Below are positions 16,347-24,860 of a stretch of DNA of 41,096 nt, piece after piece. Location of the stretch: NCBI GenBank assembly GCA_030054025.1, contig JASGCQ010000013.1:1-41096 (forward strand), given 5' to 3'. The DNA is from Phycisphaerales bacterium. Its GTDB lineage: Bacteria > Bacteroidota > Bacteroidia > Chitinophagales > Chitinophagaceae. Within the stretch, counting starts at the first letter, position 1; every line of letters begins with the position of its first letter. The notes under the pieces are model-generated. The model was not told the origin of the DNA and searched no databases. It saw only the letters and a program-made list of their open reading frames with translations. The translations under genes were made by a program, and so were the position numbers.

Positions 16347-18965
16347 ATGAAAATTCGAGGGGTATCATCAGCCAACGAAACAATAGCCAAATTTGTTTTC
16401 CTCATCTTGCCTACTGCTTGTGTGGGTTATTTTTTGTTGTGGAATGCCAATAGCTATTTTTCAATCCTGCAAAACCAAGCCGTGGAGCAGTCGTTCTATT
16501 GGTTTGTCGGTATGGCTTTGTCTCTGCTTTTTTATGCCTTTAGGTTTCGGTTTTTGACCACGTTTGCTATCTTGTTATTGGCCTTTACGGTCATCTACAA
16601 GGGGCTGGATGCTATCGCAGTTGGAGAGTTTGATACCTTTTTTCTATCTGTTCGTTTTTTGGTTTTCAGCACACTTTTTTCGGCGGGTTGGCTCATAGGT
16701 GCGGCTTTCGCACGTTGGCGTTATGCCCATTATATCATTGCTGCTAGCATCTTGATAGCTTGTGTGTTGCTGATAGCCAAACAAAAAACAGAAAGCACAG
16801 AACAATTGTTTGCTGCCTTTTTGCCCACAGTGGCCTATGCGTTTTATATCATTTTTGCTACAGAGCAAATCTACAATTACAAAGACAAGTCGCAACGTTT
16901 TTGGTGGTTTATGAGTCGCAGAATTGTGTTGTTTTTGTTGCTTATAGCTTTGGTAGGCGGCATTGTGACTCATCAAATGAAACGCAGATTTGATGCAGCT
17001 GTTGCGGAGGCAGGCGGCAAGGGCGAGAAGGGAGATGATAATGGCTTGTTGAAAAAAAATAAGGACGGCAAATTTGATCTCAAGAATTATGCACAACTGC
17101 GCAACAAGCAAGGCCGTGGTAACGAATTGCTGTTTGCCGCACATATTGATAATTTTTTTTCAGGTACGGATATTCCCAATCCATTGTACCTCACGGCTTA
17201 TTATTATACCAAATTCGATACTACCACAGAGACTTTTGAACGCGACGAAAAAATCCCTAAAAACGATTTGTTTTTGCCCGACCCTTCTAAAATTCCTATG
17301 TATGCCACCCGTAAGGATTCTAGCGTTATTAAGAATGGTATGGGCGATAAACTAAGAAGGGTAGTAGAGGTAGAGATTTACAACAAACAACTGACAGCGA
17401 GCACTTATTTGGCCCCGAGCATTGGTTTTTTTGTTCAGCCTATCGCTATCGAAAAAGATTTTAGAGGTCAATTTGCTAGTGCCTTTAGAGCAAAGGGTTA
17501 TGTATCGGAACTCAATAGTGCCTATTTTATCTACAATGCTAAAGACCCTCAAATCAAGCTATTTCAAGAGCAACGTTTCGAAGTGTTGCGGCGTGCAGAA
17601 TCCTATGATAAAGTGGATAGTAAGTTTATGGCTTATTATACCCAAATGCCGAAAGACGAAAAGTTTCAACGCATTTCGGCGTTGGCAGCCAAAGTCGCCG
17701 CCAACGCCAAAACTCCTGTGGACAAGGTATTGGCGATAAGAGACTATTTCTTGTCGAAAGACGAAGAAGGCAATCCTTTGTTTACTTATACCGACAATCC
17801 GGGTGTTCCGGATATTCCAAGTGCCTCTAAGCTCATGTATTTTTTGTTTGATAATCACAAAGGTTATTGTGCTTATTATGCAGGGGCTACCTTGTTTTTG
17901 CTGCGTTCGTTGGGGGTGCCCTCGCGTATAGCAGCAGGTTTTTTGACCATAGACCGGAGCGATAAGAATAAAGGTTGGTATTGGTATTATGCCGATCAAG
18001 CGCATGCTTGGGTGCAGGTGTATATAACGGGTTACGGTTGGTTGGATTTTGATACAACCGTTGGCGATGAAGATGCGCAGCAAAGCCCTTCGCCCGATGG
18101 TACGCCGCCTATGCAACCTCCTCACGCTTGGTTTGCCAGTGAAGGGCAGATAGTGGGTATTGATTTGCAAAAGAGAACGATAAAATTAAAAACTGCGGAT
18201 TTTTTATTTCATGATCAGGAGTACAAGTTAGAAAATACTGCACGCGAGATTGTGTTGGATGTAAGTATTGCGAATATTCAAAAAGATAGTGTCAATATTG
18301 ACTTGAGTAAGGTGAGAGTGGGCGATTCGGCTACAGCGGTGAGCTATGCCGAAGCTCTGAAAAAAATGAAACCCTTGGGCGATGATGAAAGCCCTTTTGC
18401 CTTGCTCGACAGAATGCCGAAATTAATACCGATAGATGATGTCTATTTCAAAAAAACGCCAGAACAAATCAAAGAAGAACTATTAAAGAAAGCGGATACA
18501 ACATCAACTTTTTCGTGGAAGCTGTTTTTTGTTTGCGGCGGTATTGTATTGGGCATTTTGCTACTACTGTTTTTACTCATCCCCGTATTGATATTGGCTT
18601 ACTATAAATGGCGTGTCAAAACAGCAACTGTGCCTGAAAAACAAATTTATTGGCAGTATCGAGGCTTTGGATTTTTCTTGCATCAATTGGGTTATTTCAG
18701 AGGGAATGTTACCCCGCTATTTTATGCACAGCATGTTGTAGATGTTCATTTCAAGATCAATTTCAGCAGCTTTATGAATAGTTATTTGAACGTGAAATAT
18801 ACGGGAAAAGCATTGAGTCGAGAAGAATACAGAAAGATAAAATGTTTTATGCCGCAGGCGATGCAGCAAATCAAAATAAAAATACCAACCCAAAGTAGGC
18901 TAAGTGCTTTTTTAAGACCACTGCGTGCATTTACTTTTTATATCAACCAATCTACAAATCAATAG
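16347..18965 (+). CDS. Multi-pass membrane protein with transglutaminase-like protease domain
   Basis: 872 residues from ATG 16347. Several N-terminal hydrophobic segments (within about 1-205) anchor a large soluble part, as in TgpA-type proteins. The transglutaminase-like core has catalytic C508 (HKGYCAYYAG), H553 (AHAWVQV) and D567 (GWLDFDTT). After it, a final membrane helix (about 722-752) leads to a ~120-residue C-terminal tail, probably cytoplasmic. Such proteins are thought to be envelope cysteine peptidases or cross-linking enzymes; the target is not known. The saccharopine dehydrogenase gene starts 10 bases after the stop, so the two may share a transcript. A longer start (TTG 16251) was rejected because the promoter lies inside that extension. 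Confidence 0.85.
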   Translation: MKIRGVSSANETIAKFVFLILPTACVGYFLLWNANSYFSILQNQAVEQSFYWFVGMALSLLFYAFRFRFLTTFAILLLAFTVIYKGLDAIAVGEFDTFFLSVRFLVFSTLFSAGWLIGAAFARWRYAHYIIAASILIACVLLIAKQKTESTEQLFAAFLPTVAYAFYIIFATEQIYNYKDKSQRFWWFMSRRIVLFLLLIALVGGIVTHQMKRRFDAAVAEAGGKGEKGDDNGLLKKNKDGKFDLKNYAQLRNKQGRGNELLFAAHIDNFFSGTDIPNPLYLTAYYYTKFDTTTETFERDEKIPKNDLFLPDPSKIPMYATRKDSSVIKNGMGDKLRRVVEVEIYNKQLTASTYLAPSIGFFVQPIAIEKDFRGQFASAFRAKGYVSELNSAYFIYNAKDPQIKLFQEQRFEVLRRAESYDKVDSKFMAYYTQMPKDEKFQRISALAAKVAANAKTPVDKVLAIRDYFLSKDEEGNPLFTYTDNPGVPDIPSASKLMYFLFDNHKGYCAYYAGATLFLLRSLGVPSRIAAGFLTIDRSDKNKGWYWYYADQAHAWVQVYITGYGWLDFDTTVGDEDAQQSPSPDGTPPMQPPHAWFASEGQIVGIDLQKRTIKLKTADFLFHDQEYKLENTAREIVLDVSIANIQKDSVNIDLSKVRVGDSATAVSYAEALKKMKPLGDDESPFALLDRMPKLIPIDDVYFKKTPEQIKEELLKKADTTSTFSWKLFFVCGGIVLGILLLLFLLIPVLILAYYKWRVKTATVPEKQIYWQYRGFGFFLHQLGYFRGNVTPLFYAQHVVDVHFKINFSSFMNSYLNVKYTGKALSREEYRKIKCFMPQAMQQIKIKIPTQSRLSAFLRPLRAFTFYINQSTNQ

Positions 18966-18975
18966 CACCAGATTT

Positions 18976-20178
18976 ATGCTTATAGGATTAATCAGAGAAA
19001 GAAAAAACCCACCCGATACACGTGTAGCTTTTACCCCCAAACAGTGTATGAATATTATGCAACAGCATTCGGATATCCGCATTGTTGTGGAGTCTTCGCC
19101 CAATAGATGTTACAGCGATGATGAATATAAAACAGCAGGAGTGGCAGTGGTGGACGATGTCAGTGCTTGTGATGTTTTGGTAGGAATAAAGGAAGTGCCT
19201 ATTGATAGCTTGATAGAGGGTAAGACTTATTTTTTCTTCTCGCATACCAAAAAAATGCAACCCTATAATAAACCATTGATGCAGGCTTTGATTCGTAAAA
19301 AAATTAGGCTGATAGACTACGAATGTCTTACGCATCAGGATGGACAAAGGGTTTTGGGCTTTGGGTTTTTTGCTGGTGTGGTAGGGGCGCATAATGGCAT
19401 ATTGACTTACGGTAAGAAGCACCAATTGTTTGAGTTGCCCAAAGCCAATGAAATCAATAACTATACTGAATTGCTTTGTTTTTACGAGCATTTAAAATTG
19501 CCCAATTTTAAAATCGCAGTTACAGGTTCTGGTAAGGTTGCTTCCGGTATCTTGGAAATTATGTCACATCTTGATATTCAGTCTATAGAGCCGGGCGATT
19601 TTATTTCTAAAGATTATGATTATCCCGTTTATACCCATCTTAAAGGGGGCTATTTGTATCAGCACAAGGTGACGAAGAAGTATAGCAGAGAAGACTTTCA
19701 CCAACATCCCGAAAAATACGAGAGTTTGTTTCAGCAGTATTTACCCTATACCGATATTTTGATGAATGGTATATATTGGGATCGAAAAATTCCACGATTG
19801 TTTGAGACAGAAGATGTGAGTAATGAAGATTTTAGAATGAGTGTGATTGCTGACATTACTTGTGACCCTGATGGCTCTGTCCCCATTAATGTAGGGGCTT
19901 CTACTATCGCCAACCCTGTATATGGTATTGACAGAAAGACTTTGCAAAAGGTAGATCCCTTTCAAAACAATACAGAGATAATTGATGTTATGGCGGTTGA
20001 TAATTTACCCAACGAATTGCCTCGTGATGCGTCTAAATATTTTGGTGCACATTTCGAAAAGTACATATTGGATTCGTTATTGTCTGGCTATAATCACGAT
20101 TTGATTATGCGTGCTACTATTTGTGCAGAAGGCAAACTCACGAAACGCTACGAGTATATGAAAAATTATGCTTACTAA
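18976..20178 (+). CDS. Saccharopine dehydrogenase, lysine-forming type (LYS1/LKR-like)
   Basis: 400 residues from ATG 18976. The N-terminal alanine-dehydrogenase-like domain opens with GLIRERKNPPDTRVAFTP. A Rossmann domain follows (VTGSGKVASGILEI). The motif DPDGSVPINVGAST near the end is characteristic of saccharopine dehydrogenases and lysine-ketoglutarate reductases. The enzyme would join lysine and 2-oxoglutarate to saccharopine, or run in reverse. A LYS9-like gene lies 3 kb downstream on the same strand, so a degradative saccharopine pathway is likely. An upstream TTG (18925) lies inside the previous gene and is not used. Confidence 0.82.
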   Translation: MLIGLIRERKNPPDTRVAFTPKQCMNIMQQHSDIRIVVESSPNRCYSDDEYKTAGVAVVDDVSACDVLVGIKEVPIDSLIEGKTYFFFSHTKKMQPYNKPLMQALIRKKIRLIDYECLTHQDGQRVLGFGFFAGVVGAHNGILTYGKKHQLFELPKANEINNYTELLCFYEHLKLPNFKIAVTGSGKVASGILEIMSHLDIQSIEPGDFISKDYDYPVYTHLKGGYLYQHKVTKKYSREDFHQHPEKYESLFQQYLPYTDILMNGIYWDRKIPRLFETEDVSNEDFRMSVIADITCDPDGSVPINVGASTIANPVYGIDRKTLQKVDPFQNNTEIIDVMAVDNLPNELPRDASKYFGAHFEKYILDSLLSGYNHDLIMRATICAEGKLTKRYEYMKNYAY

Positions 20179-20219
20179 GATGCTTTGCAATTCTTGTGCA
20201 TGAAACACGGTCTTCTTTT

Positions 20220-20810
20220 ATGAATTATTTAGGTCATGCCTATCTCTCTTTTGGCAATGCAGAAGTGCTTTGTGGCAATATGATAGGCGATTTTGTCAAG
20301 GGTTTGGATGCTTTAGAGTTATATCCTTTGGGTATTAAGAAAGGCATTTTGTTGCATCGTAAGATAGATGATTTCACCGATCATCATTGCGCAATGAACG
20401 AGGCTAAAATGATTTTTAGGTCAATTTATGGATTGTACTCCGGTGCCGTTGTTGATACTTTAATGGATCATTTTGTAGCCAATGATATCGCACTTTTTGC
20501 TGATGAAATAATTTTGCAAGGTTTTGTGCAGCAAGTATATGCCCAATTGGATAAACAACAACAATATTTCCCATCCAAATTTCACCCTTATTTCGAAAGT
20601 ATGGTAGCGCATAATTGGCTTTTTCACTATCGAAGTGAACATGGTGTACAACGGTCGTTAAATGGATTGATGCGTCGTGCCAAGCACATTAAAGAAATAG
20701 ATTCCGCTTTTCGCTTGCTCCAACAAAACAAAAGTGAACTACAATCATATTACGATGTATTTATCAGAGATATTATTTCTTTTGTTAAAATTGAGCTAGA
20801 GGTAAATTGA
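20220..20810 (+). CDS. acpH: ACP phosphodiesterase (AcpH-like, DUF479)
   Basis: 196 residues from ATG 20220, close to the E. coli AcpH length. It removes the 4'-phosphopantetheine group from acyl carrier protein. The family signature is clear: MNYLGHAYLSFG at the N-terminus, GNMIGDFVKG, then GILLHRKIDDFTDHH with histidine and aspartates of an HD-like metal site, and YSGAVVDTLMDHFVAND. The TTG at 20121 overlaps the upstream gene and adds unrelated residues, so it was not used. It lies 41 bases after the LYS1-like gene. Confidence 0.88.
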   Translation: MNYLGHAYLSFGNAEVLCGNMIGDFVKGLDALELYPLGIKKGILLHRKIDDFTDHHCAMNEAKMIFRSIYGLYSGAVVDTLMDHFVANDIALFADEIILQGFVQQVYAQLDKQQQYFPSKFHPYFESMVAHNWLFHYRSEHGVQRSLNGLMRRAKHIKEIDSAFRLLQQNKSELQSYYDVFIRDIISFVKIELEVN

Positions 20811-20824
20811 ACAAATTGTAAACT

Positions 20825-20832
20825 TATATTTG
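20825..20832 (+). promoter_or_regulatory. Possible -7 box for the serine hydrolase gene
   Basis: TATATTTG, exact TAnnTTTG match, 28 bases before the ATG at 20861. The nearest upstream TTG (20807-20809) is 15 bases away, shorter than usual, so support is partial. Confidence 0.4.
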
Positions 20833-20860
20833 CAGCTATAGTATTTCGTATTATTTTAGA

Positions 20861-22057
20861 ATGAAGATTTTGAAGAAGACTTTTTACATCGCATTTATAT
20901 TTTCAGCTTTGCTCATTGCATGTCAATCTCATAATGATAAAGTAAGTGCAAAACCCAATTTCTCATTGTCTCCCATAGAGATGGGGGCTATCAAGTTGTC
21001 TTATTCCGACACGAATAGTGCTGCATGGAAAGCCATAGCCAAAAGGTTAGATTCTTTTTATGCTGTTCAAGCTCGTATGGGTTTTAATGGAAGTGTTTTA
21101 ATCGGTTATCAAGGTAATATCTTGTACGAAAAATACGTTGGATACGCCGATAAAAGTAAAGGAATGCCACTTTCGCCCGAAAATGAGGTGCAATTAGCAT
21201 CCATTTCTAAAACCTTTACTGGTGCTGCAATTTTGTATTTGAATCAAAATAAATATTTGGATATTGATCATTTGGTCACGGAGTATATCAAAGATTTTCC
21301 CTATCCCGATGTTACGCTCAGAATGTTACTCTGTCACCGTTCTGGTATTCCTGATTATACACATTGGGTGCCTACCTATCGAAAAAATCTGGAGCCTATT
21401 TACAACGAGGAGGTGCTGCACTTGATGGCAAAGTTCAAGCCAAGAGTAGATTTTAAAGCTAATACACGCTTTAAATATTGCAATACCAACTACTTGGTGC
21501 TTGCCAGTATTATTGAAGAAGTCACGGAAATGAGTTTTGATGCCTTTTTAAAACAATATATTTTTCAACCGCTCGGTATGAGCCACAGTTTCGTATATGA
21601 CCCTGCTAAAGGATTGCCTAGCACCGCTACCATCAGTTATTTGGGAGGTTATGTACCCAATCCAGTCATGTTTGCCGATGGTGTCTATGGCGATAAAGGC
21701 ATTTACAGTACGGTAGAAGATATGTACCGTTGGGATCAATCGTTTTATCAAAATAAGTTTTTGAGCAACGAAACCTTAGAGATGGCTTATGGACCTTGTT
21801 CTTTTGAGAAACTGGGCGTTAAAAATTATGGTTTGGGTTGGCGAATGTTGTGCTATCCAGATGGTTATAAAATTATCTATCATAACGGTTGGTGGCACGG
21901 AAATAACACTTGCTTTTATCGTTTTATCAAAGATAATTTTACGATTATTGTATTGGGTAATAAAGCTTCGCAGGCTATTTATCGTCAGCCCCCCGCATTG
22001 TACAGTATAGTAAAAAATATAGACCCTGTTTCGGGGGTTGATGATGGAATGGAGTAG
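20861..22057 (+). CDS. Class C beta-lactamase-fold serine hydrolase, lipoprotein
   Basis: 398 residues. The N-terminus is a lipoprotein signal with lipobox LLIAC (lipidated C21). The penicillin-binding/beta-lactamase catalytic motifs are S114-x-x-K117 (SISK), Y206-C-N208, and an HNGWWHG loop in place of the KTG box. The LLCHRSGIPDY segment is typical of the serine hydrolase (Pfam Beta-lactamase) family. Members hydrolyse peptides, esters or beta-lactams, and many act on cell-wall peptides; the substrate is not evident. Its last codons run into the GAGTA repeat, and the stop TAG lies in the first repeat copies. It precedes a LysM/DPBB gene after 52 bases. Confidence 0.88.
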   Translation: MKILKKTFYIAFIFSALLIACQSHNDKVSAKPNFSLSPIEMGAIKLSYSDTNSAAWKAIAKRLDSFYAVQARMGFNGSVLIGYQGNILYEKYVGYADKSKGMPLSPENEVQLASISKTFTGAAILYLNQNKYLDIDHLVTEYIKDFPYPDVTLRMLLCHRSGIPDYTHWVPTYRKNLEPIYNEEVLHLMAKFKPRVDFKANTRFKYCNTNYLVLASIIEEVTEMSFDAFLKQYIFQPLGMSHSFVYDPAKGLPSTATISYLGGYVPNPVMFADGVYGDKGIYSTVEDMYRWDQSFYQNKFLSNETLEMAYGPCSFEKLGVKNYGLGWRMLCYPDGYKIIYHNGWWHGNNTCFYRFIKDNFTIIVLGNKASQAIYRQPPALYSIVKNIDPVSGVDDGME

Positions 22058-22086
22058 AGTAGAGTAGAGTAGAGTAGAGTAGAGTA
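22052..22086. repeat. GAGTA pentanucleotide tandem repeat, 7 copies
   Basis: Seven perfect copies of GAGTA. The stop codon TAG of the serine hydrolase spans the first and second copies (GAG TAG). Repeat-number change would leave the protein end as it is but would move the spacing to the next gene. Confidence 0.95.
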
Positions 22087-22109
22087 AGGTTACCTTATTT
22101 TGTATCGAA

Positions 22110-23000
22110 ATGAATAAAATTTATTATATACTTTTTTTTATTTTCAGAAGTGCTTTGTTTTGTGCTGCTCAAAATGTGGAAAAAGATAGCCTATTTGTAG
22201 GTGTAAAAGACCAAAGAGTCATGCTTCTTCATTTTGTAAAAAAAGAGGAAACTCTATATAGTATTGCCTTAAAGTATGCAGTCCCAGCCATTGTACTAAG
22301 TCAAAATAATGATGTTTCGTTTTATGAAAAATTAGAGGTAGGAAGGAAATTGTTTATCCCACTAGGAAACTACAATTATTTTAAAACCAAGCCCGACAAA
22401 CAATCGCGTGCATTGTACTATAAAGTATCTGCGAATGACCGCTATGAGCAATTGGCAAAGTATATGGATTTGCCAGAATCGGTATTGAGGACTTTGAATC
22501 TTAATAAAGAATTGAATAGCTTAACCAGTTCAATTGCACTTGTGGGATGGATTGCTTTTCAAGAAGATGAAGCAACTAATATGGCAACTGCTAAAGCAAA
22601 TCTAGGAATAGTATCTGCTACAGATTCGAAAACCAATACCATTTCTCCTATTGTAAAAAAAGACAGTGTAAGTGTCCCTCCCTCTGAATTGGAGATTAAA
22701 TATAATTATCAAACTTCTAACGGCACCAATGTACTTAGTTGGGAAGGGATGGTTACTTTTTTTAAACCGCAGACCAATATTAATAGCAAATTGCTTTTTG
22801 CCTTCAGTAATGATATTCCTATCGGCAGAATTGTCAAAATAGAAAATCCAAGTAACAAAAATTTTGTCTTTGCAAAAATAATCGGCAATCTACCTAATAC
22901 CAAGCAATACACCAATGCCAAAATTGGTCTGGATGGTAGGGCGAGATTGTTGTTGGCAACAAGAGAAATTAAGTTATGGTGTAATTATTATTACAGATAA
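22110..23000 (+). CDS. Secreted LysM and double-psi beta-barrel protein
   Basis: 296 residues. A signal peptide (IYYILFFIFRSALFCAAQ) is followed by two LysM-like segments (HFVKKEETLYSIALKYAV and then YYKVSANDRYEQLAKYMD), which bind peptidoglycan. The C-terminal part (about 205-296: GMVTFFKP, IPIGRIVKIENPSNKNFVFAKIIGNLP) has the pattern of an RlpA-like double-psi beta-barrel domain. Such proteins act in the periplasm on or at peptidoglycan. The catalytic histidine/aspartate of classic RlpA lytic transglycosylases is not obvious, so enzymatic activity is uncertain. It lies between the serine hydrolase and the LYS9-like gene, both on the same strand. Confidence 0.8.
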   Translation: MNKIYYILFFIFRSALFCAAQNVEKDSLFVGVKDQRVMLLHFVKKEETLYSIALKYAVPAIVLSQNNDVSFYEKLEVGRKLFIPLGNYNYFKTKPDKQSRALYYKVSANDRYEQLAKYMDLPESVLRTLNLNKELNSLTSSIALVGWIAFQEDEATNMATAKANLGIVSATDSKTNTISPIVKKDSVSVPPSELEIKYNYQTSNGTNVLSWEGMVTFFKPQTNINSKLLFAFSNDIPIGRIVKIENPSNKNFVFAKIIGNLPNTKQYTNAKIGLDGRARLLLATREIKLWCNYYYR

Positions 23001-23086
23001 TATATTGCCACATGTTTTATCTTAAAATTATTTTTTTTTATGGCACATTTTTTGAGTATTACATTTTTAATTAACATTTAATTTAT

Positions 23087-24424
23087 ATGGTTTCAGTATT
23101 AGTAGTTGGGGCAGGAAAGAGTTCGACTTTCTTAATTGATATTCTTTTAAAGAACACACAAAAACGATCGAGTGTATGGAATGTAACAATAGCAGATAGT
23201 GATGAAAAAGCCTTGAAATACAAGGTTAGAAACTATCCAAATGCAAAGATTGCCGTTTTGGATATCAACAATTCTTCGCAAAGGCAAAAACTTGTAAAGC
23301 ATGCAGATATAGTGGTGTCGCTTATGCCTCCAGATTTACATATTTTATTAGCAAAAGATTGTCTTCAATTCAAAAAAAACTTAATCACATCTTCTTACGC
23401 TTCTGAAGAAATGCGCACATTGGATGCAAAGGTAAAAGAAGCAGGTTTGATGTTTATGTGCGAAATGGGTTTGGATCCGGGCATAGATCACATGACTGGG
23501 AGTAATATTTTCAATAGCATTCGTAAAGTAGCTTCTGAAATTTTATCTTTCAAATCTTATTGTGGCGGACTAATTGCTCCAGAGAGCGACGATAATCCTT
23601 GGCATTATAAGTTTAGTTGGAATCCGAAGAATATTATTAATGCAGGAAAAGACGGTGCCACATTTCTCAAGTCTGGAGTTGTAACAAAAGTTGCGTATCA
23701 AGATTTGTTTGCTCAAAACGACACTATTGAGTGTGAAGGTGTAGGTAAATTGGCTTATTATCCCAATAGAGATTCTATGAGGTACATAGATTTATACCAT
23801 TTGCACGAAGCCAAAGATTTTATGCGAGCAACCCTTCGTCATACTGATTTTTGCAAAGGTTGGAATGCTCTTATTGCAATGGGTCTTACAGATTTCGACC
23901 GGCAATTCGATACCGATAATATTTCATTTAATACATGGATAAAACAAGCTACAGGTTACAATGATACAAGCATGTCTGTAGAAGATTTTGTTTGGAAAGT
24001 GACTGGAATAAAAGACGATAAAACCAAGAAAATGATTCAATGGTTGAATTTGTTGTCCGAAGATACTATCAAAAATGGCATGAAAAGTTCTGGTGATATT
24101 CTGCTCAACATTTTGAATAATAAGTGGAAGATGCACCCCCAAGATAAAGATATGGTGGTGATGCAACACGAGATTGAGTATATGCACAAAGGGATTGTCA
24201 ATAAACTGGTGAGTAGCATGGTCGTAAAGGGCGAGGATAGTGAATTCTCTGCTATGGCCAAAACGGTGGGTATGCCTATGGCTATTCTTACAGATTTGGT
24301 AGTTAACAATCAAATCAGAATACCTAAAGGCGTATTAATTCCTTCTATGATAGAAGTATATAGACCTGTATTGAATAGATTAGAAAAAGTAGGTATCGAA
24401 TTTCACGAAAGTATCAGCTTCTAA
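23087..24424 (+). CDS. Saccharopine dehydrogenase, LYS9/SDH-like
   Basis: 445 residues. A Rossmann domain begins at the N-terminus (VLVVGAGKSS), the conserved middle has LMFMCEMGLDPGIDHM, and the C-terminal saccharopine dehydrogenase domain contains SYCGGLIAPESDDNPWHYKFSW. In the pathway it oxidises saccharopine to 2-aminoadipate 6-semialdehyde and glutamate. Together with the LYS1-like gene at 19 kb it would reproduce both halves of the fused LKR/SDH enzyme of plants and animals. Its last four bases overlap the end of the convergent lipoprotein gene. A hairpin inside that neighbour probably ends its transcript. Confidence 0.88.
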   Translation: MVSVLVVGAGKSSTFLIDILLKNTQKRSSVWNVTIADSDEKALKYKVRNYPNAKIAVLDINNSSQRQKLVKHADIVVSLMPPDLHILLAKDCLQFKKNLITSSYASEEMRTLDAKVKEAGLMFMCEMGLDPGIDHMTGSNIFNSIRKVASEILSFKSYCGGLIAPESDDNPWHYKFSWNPKNIINAGKDGATFLKSGVVTKVAYQDLFAQNDTIECEGVGKLAYYPNRDSMRYIDLYHLHEAKDFMRATLRHTDFCKGWNALIAMGLTDFDRQFDTDNISFNTWIKQATGYNDTSMSVEDFVWKVTGIKDDKTKKMIQWLNLLSEDTIKNGMKSSGDILLNILNNKWKMHPQDKDMVVMQHEIEYMHKGIVNKLVSSMVVKGEDSEFSAMAKTVGMPMAILTDLVVNNQIRIPKGVLIPSMIEVYRPVLNRLEKVGIEFHESISF

Positions 24425-24846
24425 TCTACTGTTTTTTCTACTTTAGTAATTATAAAACTAATAGTATCGGCTTGCAATTTGGATTCAAATTGCAAGCCTT
24501 TTAGTTCTGCACCGCTGTACCCAAGTCCTTGAGTTTTGCGAATGTCAGCAAGTGCTACATCGGGCATTACCCGAAACATGGCTTTGAAGCACCTTCCGTG
24601 AGCCGACTTTACATCGACCAACAAAAATTCTTGCGTTCTGATTTTTATATATTGATTTAAGTAGTACCTCGTTTCGAGAAAATCTTCTAATGCCGTTTTT
24701 ACAGCGGCTTTATAAGAGCTGCTTGTGTAGTTATTTCCCGTTACAGAAAGCGCCGTTTCGCACTGAATAACATCATTGGTGCAGGCACAAAAAAATAGCA
24801 ACAGGCTTGACACTGTTACTATTTTTTTGTTGGTATTTAATTTCAT
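24421..24846 (-). CDS. Small putative lipoprotein
   Basis: 141 residues. The N-terminus has a hydrophobic stretch and a cysteine (VSSLLLFFCACTN) fitting a lipoprotein signal, although the exact lipidated cysteine is unclear. The rest has a pattern of alternating strands and charged residues (FLLVDVKSAHGRCFKAMFRVMP) that I do not recognise. It starts 14 bases after the glyA stop and may be translated from the glyA transcript. A perfect 13-bp inverted repeat lies inside its coding sequence at 24469-24498 and encodes LKGLQFESKLQAD. Confidence 0.6.
   Translation of the reverse strand: MKLNTNKKIVTVSSLLLFFCACTNDVIQCETALSVTGNNYTSSSYKAAVKTALEDFLETRYYLNQYIKIRTQEFLLVDVKSAHGRCFKAMFRVMPDVALADIRKTQGLGYSGAELKGLQFESKLQADTISFIITKVEKTVD
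24469..24502 (+). terminator. Hairpin terminator for the LYS9-like gene, inside the opposing gene
   Basis: Perfect 13-bp stem GGCTTGCAATTTG / CAAATTGCAAGCC with a 4-base loop, followed by TTTT on the plus strand. It lies 45 bases past the LYS9-like stop, within the coding region of the convergent lipoprotein gene. The T-tract is short, so strength is uncertain. Confidence 0.65.
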
Positions 24847-24860
24847 CTTTAAGATACTTT

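Noticed and set aside
17559-18170. 203-codon minus-strand frame inside the transglutaminase-like gene
   Set aside because: Antisense to the catalytic domain; no independent support.
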